Source: JASGCP01 sp965263285 (lineage in GTDB: Bacteria > Bacteroidota > Bacteroidia > Chitinophagales > Chitinophagaceae). From it: DNA of 64,000 nucleotides. The notes below the pieces were generated by a model. The model was not told the DNA's origin. It saw only the letters and a list, made by a program, of their open reading frames with translations, and made no database searches. The stretch is from positions 310,001 to 374,000 of the forward strand of contig CBDHHD010000004.1 in assembly GCA_965263285.1 (NCBI GenBank). Reading direction: 5' to 3'. Positions within the stretch are counted from its first letter, which is position 1. The number at the start of each line of letters is the position of its first letter. Position numbers and translations under genes: made by a program. This document shows positions 31,901-43,900 of this stretch, in pieces.

Positions 31901-34900
31901 ACTTATCAAGAGTTAAATAATAAAGCTAATCAGTTAGCCTATTATTTGTATAATAATTATCAAACTAAAGCAGACGATATTATTTGTTTATTATTGGAGC
32001 GAAGCGAGTGGATGATTATTGCTATCTTAGGAGTGCTTAAGAGTAGCTCTGCTTATTGCCCTATCTCACCCGAATATCCAGAAGAGAGAATTTTATTTAT
32101 TTTACAGGATACTCAACCTAAGTGTTTAATTACAAATTGCAAATTGCAAATTGCAAATGTTCAGTTTCCAATTGTTAATTTAACAGATGAACAATTTCTA
32201 AAAAAATTATATTCATTAACCATTAACCATTTACCATTAACCATTCACTCTCATGCTTTGGCATATATTATCTATACCTCTGGGACAACGGGTAATCCTA
32301 AGGGGGTGATGATAGAACATAGTTCAGTAATAAATCTTCAAATGGCACAGCATAGAATATGGTTAGAGCCTATAAAAGAAAATAAGATTTTTAGATTATT
32401 GTTATATGCGAATTATTCTTTTGATGCATTTGTTTCTGAATTATTTGTCTCTATTTGTCATGGGCATATTTCTTATCTCATATCTTCAGATATACAACAA
32501 GACTTTTATTTATTAGCAAATTATATTCAAATTAATAATATAGAAATAGCCACTTTGCCCCCAGCTATTTTACAAAAAGATGGTTTTTTGTCTCTCGATA
32601 AAATGATATTAGCGGGAGAATCACCCAATATAGATATAATAAAAAGGTATTATGAACAGAATATAGAAGTATTTAATGCGTATGGACCTACTGAAATTAC
32701 AGTGTGCGCTACTATGCATCATTATAGCATGGGTGATAGCAATAATAATATAGGGAAGCCTATAGATAATAAGTCTATATATGTATTAAATAATAATCTA
32801 CAGTTGTTACCCATAGGATCTATAGGTGAATTATACATTGGAGGTGATGGCTTGGCAAGAGGGTATTTGAATAGACCAGAATTGACTGCAGAGCGATTCG
32901 TTGTAAATCCTTTTCAAACTGAAGAAGAAAAAAAGCAACATAGAAATGGGAGACTATATAAAACGGGAGATGTAGTGCGAATGCTCCCCGATGGCAATAT
33001 TGAATATATAGGGAGGAATGATTTTCAAGTGAAGATAAGAGGTTATAGAATTGAATTAGGAGAGATAGAGACTAGGATTCAAGGATTTCAGACTAGGATT
33101 GAAGGATTAAAGGATGAACAAGTTATTGAACAAGCTGTAGTATTGATTAATGAGAAAGGAGATAATAGATATTTAGTGGGGTATTTTGTGGCTAAGGAAC
33201 AGGTAGATATTGAAGAATTAAGAAGTTATCTATCTAAGCAATTACCTGAATACATGGTGCCTACAGGATTAGTTCAAATAGAGCAGATGCCTTTAACAGT
33301 GAATGGGAAATTGGATAGAAATGTATTGTTAAATATTGAATATAAAATAACGGATAAGGTTATAGAATTACCAAAGAATAACACAGAAGAACGATTGTTA
33401 AAGATATGGTCAAATTTGTTGAAAATATCTGAATCGGAGTTAAGTGTAATGCAATCATTTTTTTGTTTAGGAGGGAATAGTATTTTAAGTATTCGTTTGA
33501 TGAATCTAATAAATAAGGAGTTTAACACTTCTTTTTCTGTTAGAATTATCTTTGAAAGAAATACTATTCGTCAGTTAGCGGAGTATTTGTTAGAAGGTAA
33601 TATAGAAATAATAGCTGTACAAAAACAGTCTTTTAATAGTGAAGAGGATCAAATATTATCATACGCACAAAATAGGTTATGGTTTATCTATCAGTACGAT
33701 AAGAAAAATAGTGCGGTGTATAATATACCAATGGTGTTTGAATTGGATAAGGTGTTAGATAAAGAAAAGTTAAAAGAGGTATTGCTATTTGTAGTAGAGA
33801 AACATGAGATATTACGAACGATTATTGAAGAAAACGAAAATGGAATAACATATCAGTCTGTTAAGGCGATATCAGACAATCTAATACAAGAAGAAATCTA
33901 TAGTAGCAAGAGTGATGTAGAAAGTAAGATATTAAGTGCAATAAGTTATTCGTTTCAATTAGATAAGGAATTGCCTATACAGATAAAGTTTTTTATGCCC
34001 AAAAAGAAAGATGATACAATCGTATTAACGATAGTGGTTCATCATATAGCTTTTGATGGATGGTCTGTAGGGGTGTTTCAAAAAGAAGTTTATCATGCAT
34101 ATCAATTATTGGTTAATCAAAAGCCATTAACACACGCAACAAACATACAATATAAGGATTATGCTTTATGGCAAAGGAATTTTTTGCAAGGTACACGATA
34201 CAAGAAAGAGCTTAACTATTGGAAAGGACAATTAGATGGATATAATAATAGTCATTTAGCTACTGATTTTTCTCGTTCTTTAGAAATTAACTATGAGGGA
34301 GATGCTATTGTTGCTTTGTTGTCAAAAGAAACTAGTCAAAATTTAAAAGCAGTAGCTAAAGAATTAAATGCAAGTTTATATAGTGTTTTGCTATCTGGAT
34401 ACTATTTGTTTTTATCTGCCTATAGCAATGAGCAAGATATTGTAGTAGGCTCTCCCTTTGGAAATAGGCATTATGCAGGTACTGAAGATATGATTGGCTT
34501 TTTTGTTAATAGCTTAGCACTAAGAGTACACATAAATTTTAAGGATACCTTGAAAGCATATATTAAAAAAGTAAATGCTATTGTTACGCAAGGGCAAAAT
34601 AATCAAGATATTCCTTTTGAGCAATTGGTAGAGGAATTGCATGTAGAAAGAGATACGAGTCGCCATCCGATTTTTCAAATTATGTTCGGAGTACAAGATG
34701 TTGGTGGTGATGATACAATATTGTTTAAGTCTTATCAAAGTAACAGAACAAATATAATACCAGCGAAATTTGATATAACTACGATGGTATCTGAAAGAAA
34801 TGATGGATTGCAAATTTATTTTAACTATGCTACGGTATTATATAAACGAGAAACAATAGAACGATTTGTTAAGACGTACGAATTTATTCTAACGCAGATA

Positions 34901-37900
34901 GTGAGAGAACAATTAAATAGTAATTTAAACTCAATAAGATTTATTGATGACGGAGAGTATAACTATCTTGTATACGATTATAACAAAACAGAAAAAGAGT
35001 TTCCTAAAGACAAAACCATACATCAGTTATTTGAAGAGCAAGTAGCAAGAACACCAAATAACATAGCAGTGGTATTTGAGGAAAAGCAACTAACCTACCA
35101 GGAGTTGAATAGTAAAGCCAATCAGTTAGCCCATTATTTACATCATCATTACAATACTAAGACAGATGATATTATTTGTTTGTTATTAGAGCGAAGTGAA
35201 TGGATGATTATTTCTATTTTAGGAGTGCTTAAAAGCGGAGCTGCTTATTGTCCTATTTCGCCTGAGTATCCAGAAGAGAGGATATTGTTTATTCTACAAG
35301 ATACTCAACCTAAGTGTTTAATTACAAACTGCAAATTGAAAATTGAAAATGTTCAGTTCCCGATTGTTAATGTAATAGATGAAGAGCTTTTGAAAGTCTT
35401 ATATTCATTAACCATTAACCATTTACCATTAATCATTAGTCCTTATGCTTTAGCATATATCATTTACACCTCTGGAACAACGGGAAATCCTAAGGGAGTA
35501 ATGGTAGAGCATAGAAATATAGTTCGCTTATTTAAGGCTACTGAAAATAAATTTCAATTTAATAACCAAGATGTATGGAGTTTGTTTCATGAATATTTTT
35601 TTGATTTTAGTGTTTGGGAGATATGGGGAGCACTTATATATGGTGGCAAATTGTGGGTAGTTCCAGAGTTATGTAGGAAAGACTTATTAATGTTCTATCA
35701 TGCATCTATTCAACAAGGAATTACTATATTAAATCAAACTCCTAGGTTATTTTATGCTTTAATGGAAATCATCTTTAATGAACATACAGCCCGAATGAAT
35801 CAATTACCTTATCGTTTTGTTGTTTTTGGGGGAGATACATTAGATCCTCTATATATAGAGAAATTTTACAAGAAATACTCTACAATTAGCTTAGTCAATA
35901 TGTATGGTATAACTGAAACAACTATTCATGTTTCTTATAAATTGATGTTTCAAGGAGAAGAGAGGGTATCTAATATTGGAAGACCCATTGAGGATTTACA
36001 GGCATTTGTTTTAGACAATAATATGTCTTTAGTTCCTATTGTTGCTATAGGTGAATTATACATTGGAGGTGATGGTCTAGCAAGAGGGTACTTGAATAGA
36101 CCTGAATTAACTGCAGAAAGATTTATTAAGAATCCTTTTCAAACTGAAGAAGAAAAACAACAAAATAGAAATGGGCGACTATATAAAACAGGAGACATAG
36201 TGCGAATGCTACCCGATGGCAATATTGAATATATAGGGAGGAATGATTTTCAAGTGAAGATAAGAGGCTATCGAATTGAATTAGGGGAGATAGAGAATAG
36301 GATTCAAGGATTTCAGACTAGGATTGAAGGATTAAAGGATGAACAAGTGATTGAACAAGCTGTAGTATTGATTAATGAGAAAGGAGATAATAGATATTTA
36401 GTGGGGTATTTTGTGGCTAAGGAGCAAGTGGATGTAGAAGAATTAAGAAGTTATCTGTCTAAGCAATTGCCTGACTATATGGTGCCTACAGGATTAGTGC
36501 AAATAGAGCAGATGCCTTTAACGGTGAATGGTAAATTAGATAGAAAGGCATTATTAGCCATAGAATATAACCTTGCTGATAGCAATGAATATAAAGCTCC
36601 TACAAATGAATTAGAACAACAACTGCTATCTATTTGGGAGAAATTATTAGGAAATAATAACATAGGAGTAGAAGATGATTTTTTTAGGGTAGGAGGAGAT
36701 AGCATACGATCTATTCAATTGTCTAGCCAATTAAGAGCTCATATGGGAGTAGACATATCAGTGAAAGATATTTTTCAATATAGAACTATAGCGCAACTAA
36801 GTGAGCAGATATCTTTTAATTTTAGAGAGAAAGATGTTGTAAGAGAGACAGGTAGATTAGAGGGTGAGGTTGGACTTCTCCCTATTCAAAAATGGTTTTT
36901 TGAAAAAGATTATCCTAATCCTGATTATTTTAATCAAGCCTTTGAGATTAAGACAGAGCTTTTAAATAAGGAAGTTTTAATTCAAGCTATAGCTGACTTA
37001 GTGGATTATCACGATGCTTTTAGATTGTCGTATAAGAAAGATGAGGCGGGGAATATTATTCAATACTATGATTCAACGAAACCGATGACTCCTGTTGTTT
37101 TTTATAATCTTACCAATTATAAAGATAAGGTATCTCAAAAGAGAATATGGTATAATCAAGGGCATCAGGAATTGGATAGATGGAAGGGTAACTTGTATAA
37201 GATATTCTATATGGAAGATGAAGAAGAAAAGAAAGCATATATTGGTATGATTTTTCATCATTTAATAATAGATGGGGTGAGTTGGCGGATTTTATATGAT
37301 GATTTATTTTTGTTATATCAGGGGAAGAGCTTAGGAGATAAAAAAACGAGCTATCGACAATGGGCGAATAGTTTATTGGAGTATGGCGCTCAGATAGATT
37401 CTTCTTGGGATGCCATATATAAGGAATGGACAATACAATGGCAAGAACAAAATGAGGAATTTACAAGATGGTCAGACAATGAAGATAACTGTTTTGTAAC
37501 AATTAGCCTTAGTAAAGAAGAGACAGAGCAACTCATTTATCAAGGGAATAAGCCCTATCATACAGAAATTAATGATTTGTTATTGTATAGCTTAGCTGCG
37601 TCTTTCAGACAGGTATTTGGTAAAAGCGATCTGTTTATTACCTTAGAGAGTCATGGTCGCGAAGAATGGAAGGAAGAGATTAGAATAGGAAATACAATGG
37701 GATGGTTTACTACGATGCATCCTGTATGCTTATCTGTAGGAGAAGATATCTCTGAAAGTATTATAAGTATTAAAGAGCGACTTCATTCTATAGAAAGGAA
37801 TGGTTTAGGATATGGTATTCGCTGGGGATATAGTCATATGCCTTGTGTTGTTTTTAATTACTTAGGTGTGATAGATGGGAAAGAGCGCCAACAACCATGG

Positions 37901-40900
37901 TCATTGAAAATAAAAGATACAGGCATTTGGGTAGATAGTAAAAACGTAACAATTCAAGAGAACAGATTGCAAATAGGATCGGTAGTAGAAAATGGTCAAT
38001 TTAGATTTACGATGGCTGGTCGCTTAAGTAAAGAGAAGATGGGATTATGGGGACAGGCTTGGGAAATGGAATTGAAAAATATGATTCAACATTTACTTAA
38101 GAGAAATACTGTAATATATAGTCCGTCTGATTTTAAAGATATTCGATCAGAAGTAGATGTAAGAAGATTAATAATAGAGCCTAATAAAGAAAAGCGCTAC
38201 GATTGGTTTGAAATGACGGATTTGCAAAAAGCCTATTTATTAGGTCGTTTAGATAATTTTGAAATAGGAGGCATTAGTAATACGATCTATATAAGATTTT
38301 GTTTTTCGGAGATAGATATAAAAGAGTTGAATAGAGCCTTGAATCAATTGATTGTATGGCAACCTGCATTGAGGACTATTTTTTCTATGGAGATATTAAA
38401 ACAAAGGTATCTAAGAATGGAAGAGATAGATGTATATACTATTGAAGAAATAAACCTTGAAACAGAACGGTACACAGAAGTGCATAATGAAGAAATAGCC
38501 AATCGTGTGTTTCGTAAGGACTATGATGCTGGTAAATTTCCTTTGTTTCATTTTGTAGCTGTAAGATATAATGATATAGTGGTTTTGCATCATAGTATGG
38601 ATTTGATTATTTTAGATGCACAAAGCAGGCAATCGTTTTGGACAATATTGATTCAGTTGTATAAGAATAAGGACTATCAACCTGCATTTAGTGCTATATC
38701 GTTTAAGGATTATCAAGATATTGTATCTCAGTTGCGGTATTCTTCATGGTATGAGAGGGATAAAAGGTATTGGGAAGAAAAGCTAAGCAACATGCCGGGT
38801 AAACCACCTTTATTAGGCTTAGAGGATACTTCCTGGATTAAGAAAGCACATTTTTCTGAGCATACGCTTTTTGTAGATAAGAGTACCTGGATGTCATTTT
38901 GTAGAAAGATAGAAAGTTATAGATTGTCCCCTGCAGGTGTTATTCTTGCTTTGTTTGGTAAAGTTATTGGCTACTACAGTGGGGTGGCTGAGTTTTTAAT
39001 AACGATAACATTGTTTAATAGATACCATGTGCATAAAGATGCGAATCAGCTGTGGGGAGATTTTACCAATACAGATTTTTTTCATTTTTTAGATGTAGGG
39101 GGATTGTTTCCTACAATAGAAAGAACAAGTAGGAGATTATTAGATGATATAGAGCATCAATTGTATGGGGGGCAAAATGTTCAGAGAGACTGGATAAGAG
39201 CCCATGTCGCAGATATACATAAGATTGTGTCTCCTATTGTTTTTACGGGAGTGTTTAATACTACAGGCTGGAACGATAATATAGTAGATAAGGAGAAGTA
39301 TTTTCCTGGTGAGTATATAGAAAAGCGCTATAGTATGGGTCAAACCTCTCAAGCATGGATTGACTTGCAAGCTATTGGTACTGAAGAAGGTTTTTCAAGT
39401 AAATGGTTATTTGTTTCGGAATTGTTTAGCAAGGAGCAAATAGGACAAATGAATGGTCAAATGATTGCATGGATTGAGTGGTTGAGTAAAAATGATTGGA
39501 AAGAAAAATGTGTTATATCACCATTGAGTGCTTTTGATAGGAATTGCATATTTGAATACGAAGAGAGAGGAAGGGTGTTAGCTCCTAAGATAGAACGAAG
39601 TTGGCTACAGGAATATGAAGAAAAGGTGATACAAAATCTATCTTTGAGAGATAGGGTTTCTGTTATAGATAGCGAACAAAATAGGATGTATACACATAAG
39701 GAGATATGGGATTTATCTAAGAAAATAGCATCGATACTTGTAAGTGAAGATAGAACAACTGTTGCCATTCTTTCCGAGAAAGGAATGTTGCAAGTAGTGA
39801 GTAGTCTTGGTATTATGCAATCGGGTCAAGCTTATATTCCTTTGAATATCCATTGGTCTGTGAGTAGGATACTTGAGATAATGGAGGAGAGCGGCACGAA
39901 GGTGTTATTGATTTCTAAAAAGGAATATGAGCATAAGAGACAATTACAAGTATCAAATATAAGGCTATTGATTATTGATGAATTATTAACAAAAGAGTGG
40001 GAGAAAAATATTCATTTGCCGATTGTATTGCTTTCAGATATAGCTTATATTATCTATACATCAGGTAGTACGGGTAAACCTAAGGGAGTGGCGATTAGCC
40101 ATGAGAATATGATGAATACCATTGTGGCAGTGAATAATAGATATAAAGTTACAGAGAAGGATAGTGTATTGGCATTGTCTGAATTGAGTTTTGATTTATC
40201 TGTTTATGATATTTTTGGTTTGTTATTAGTGGGAGGGGGAATTGTTTTTGTGAATGATGAAGAGAGACAAGATCCTCGGCATTGGTTAGCGCTCATTGAA
40301 AAGCATAAAATTACTTTATGGAATACAGTGCCTCAATTAGCCGAGTTATTGGTAGATGAGGCAAGGGCGAGAGAAATGAGATTGGATAGTATAAGATTAT
40401 ATCTGTTAAGTGGCGATTGGTTGCCTTTGCAATTACCTGATAAGATAAAACGGCAATCTAAAGATACACAAGTAATAAGTTTAGGAGGAGCAACGGAAGG
40501 GAGTGTTTGGTCAATATGGTATGAGATTAAGAATATAAATCCAGATTGGAAAAGCATTCCTTATGGGTATCCCATGCCTAATCAGCAAATCTATATTTTA
40601 AATCACGAATTGATTCATTCACCTGTTGGGGTTGAGGGAGATATTTATATAGGAGGCAAGGGAGTGGCGCAAGGATATTGGAATAATGAGGAGCAAACAG
40701 ACAAACAATTTAAAGAACATCATGAATTAGGGAAGATATATAAAACAGGAGATAGGGGTATTTTGCATGCAGAGGGATGGGTAGAGTTTAGAGGCAGAAA
40801 GGATTTTCAAGTGAAGATAAGAGGGTACAGAGTAGAATTAGAGGAGATTGAAAATAAATTAAATAAATTAGAGGGAGTTAAACAATCGGCAGTGCAGTTG

Positions 40901-43900
40901 TTTAAAAAGAATAATAGTGAAGTGTTGGTAGGCTTTGTGGTTAGAGAGCAATTAATAACTAAAGGAGCAGATGAAAACTTTGATAAGGAAGTCTTTAAGT
41001 TAGAACAAAGAGGAATAAGAAAGGATTTAACAGATACCATAATCTTTAAAGACAATGGTATTGCCGAACAGGAATATAGATTAACGAAGAGCTATAGGAA
41101 TTTTGGAGATAGAGTTGTAGAAGCTTCATTGATAGATACTATTATTAGAGAAGCCAAACAGATTAAAGTAAAAACAAAAAATGTAGGAGATTCTTTGCTA
41201 ACGAAAGACAAGATAGCAAGGGTTTTAACGAGATTACAGGGCAAGTCCTTATCAGACAAGATACTGCCAAAATATCTATATCCGTCTGTAGGTAGTGCAT
41301 ATCTAATAGAATGTTATGTAAGGGTTTCGGAATCAGGAATAAAAGGGATAGAGGAAGGTGTGTATTACTACCATCCTCTTAATAATGCACTTCAAAGAGT
41401 AGAGGATCATAGCAATAATGATCAAGATAGTATTGAGTTGGTAGTGAATTGGTCGGCTATCAAGTCTTTATATGGTGATTTTGCGGATAAATTAGTATGG
41501 ATAGAATTAGGACATATTTTGGAGTTGTTGTCTACCGAGTTAAATAGATTGGGTATTGCCTTTGATATTCAAATTAAGCAAGAAAACAAGGATGAATCTA
41601 AAATGGTTTTAGCGGAGATAGTTTTAGGCGTTGATGGTAATCAAATAGAGCAATTGACAAGTGAATTGACCGCGTACTATGTGAGCAAGCGAGGGAATGT
41701 ATATGAGGGTTTGATAGATTTAGATAAGTATAGTGTATTTGACAGAGCAATAGAACAAGCCAAGATATTAGAGAATGGCAAGGGTATGATTGTTGTAGAA
41801 TGTGATTCTCGTAGAGACAAGGCATGCCTTGTCTCTCAATGGATAGGTTCGGGTATAATGATTGAGAGGGTAAAACAGCAATTATTGCAATATGATATAG
41901 GCGGTTGTCCTTTAGGCAGTGAGTTTGGAGAGAATGAATTGTATAGTATGGTAATAGGATATATTGCAAACGAGGAGAAGACGAAGGGAGAAAGCAAAGT
42001 GGCAGTGGATAAATTAAGTAAGGTGATAAATGATAATTTAGGATTACCAGATTATATGTCATTGCAGGAGATAGTGTTTTTAGATAGTATGCCCTTGACG
42101 GCAAATGGCAAGTTAGATAAGTCTCGTTTGTCTGACCCTGAAATAGAATGGCAATCGTATATAGCCCCCGTTACTAAAGAGGAGCAAGAGATGGTGGAAA
42201 TATGGAGCGAGATATTGAATATAGATAAAGGTAAGATAAGTATTGAGGGTAGTTTTTTTAATTTAGGTGGTCATAGCATTACAGCGATACGACTGATTAG
42301 CAAGATAAATAGTCGCTTTAATTTTGGATTGTCCTTTAAGGATTTATTTGAATATCCTACCATTAGAGGCCTGATAAAAAATAGTATAACATTAAAGCAA
42401 AGAGAGCAAGAAGGGGATTATATGCCGTATCAATTAATAGATAGCGGTGTTGTTATTTCTAAAGAAGATTATGAGGATTGTTACCCAGCGGGGATGTTAC
42501 AGTTAGGCATGTTTTTTGAACAGGAGAAATTAGGACATGGTACTTATCTTGCATTTCAGATACAATATTTTTCGGGAAAATGCAATAGAGAAAAAATAGA
42601 GAGCTGTCTTCAGACCATTATTAATAGGCATGATATTTTAAGAACGGAGTATAGGATGTTAGAAGATGGCAATATCTATGCCCTGGTGCAAAAGCGAGTA
42701 GAGGTAAAGAGTAAGTTATTTTTTGTTAGCGATAGTATTGAAGAGGTTAGAAAGAAAGAGATAGCATTAGCATTTAATAGAGAGATAGCGGGTTTATATA
42801 GATTCTATATTATTGAACAGGTAGAAGGTTTTGTGTTATTTTTTAGTTTTCACCATGCCATTTTAGATGGGTATAGTTTAAACTTATTTATAAGGGAATT
42901 AGTTGATCTGTATCAGCATGATAATGATAAGCTATATGAAGAAGAGCAATCAAAATTATTATATGGGGAATTTATAAGAAATGATCTATCGGCATTAAAG
43001 AATGAAGATACAAGATTGTTTTGGCGGGAATATTTAGCGGAAAGTATATTATTGACTCCTCAATGGAATTTTAGTAAAAGCAAAGGAGTAAGTGTAGTAG
43101 CAGAACGGCAACAGATAGAAGGATTACGCTTAAGACAGATAGAAGATATAGCGAGTAAGTATAGCTGTACAGTTGAAGAGTTATTATTATTGTCTTATAT
43201 GACTGTGTTGTCGTTATTTTTTAATGAGCGAGATATTATAATAGGGTTGGAGAAACATAATCGTATAGAGAAAGAGGGAGGGGACAGGCAATTAGGATTA
43301 TTTGTTACGATGTTACCTTTCAGGTATGAGCTAAGAGATAAGGAAGCATTAGGTACAGCATTAAGCAGATTAAGAGATAGTGTAAAAAAGATAGTGAATC
43401 ATAAGCAATATCCTTATAATGAAATCAAGCAACAATTAGGAGGCAGAGATTTGTTTGATATAGCGTATAGTTATAATGACTTTAGCAATTTTGTAGGGAA
43501 TGAAAAGATAGCTCATATAAATGAGTTTTTAAATGAGGAGCTTGGAAACATAACAAGTATTCTTTTTATATGTAAAGTATATAAGTATAGTGGTGGATAT
43601 GGGTTTGTTTTTAGTGGACATAGTAGTAATATTGATCAAGCATATTTATCTTATTTTGTAAGATACTATAATAGTGTATTAGATCAATTATGCAAAGAAG
43701 AAAGGGTGGTTTTCAAATTGATGGATGAAGACTATCAGTATTTAGTGTATGACTACAACAAAACAGAGAGAGAGTATCCTAAAGACAAAACCATACACCA
43801 GCTATTTGAAGAACAAGTAACACGAACGCCGAATAATATAGCAGTGGTATTTGAAGAGAAGCAATTAACTTATCAAGAATTAAATAACAAAGCTAATCAG

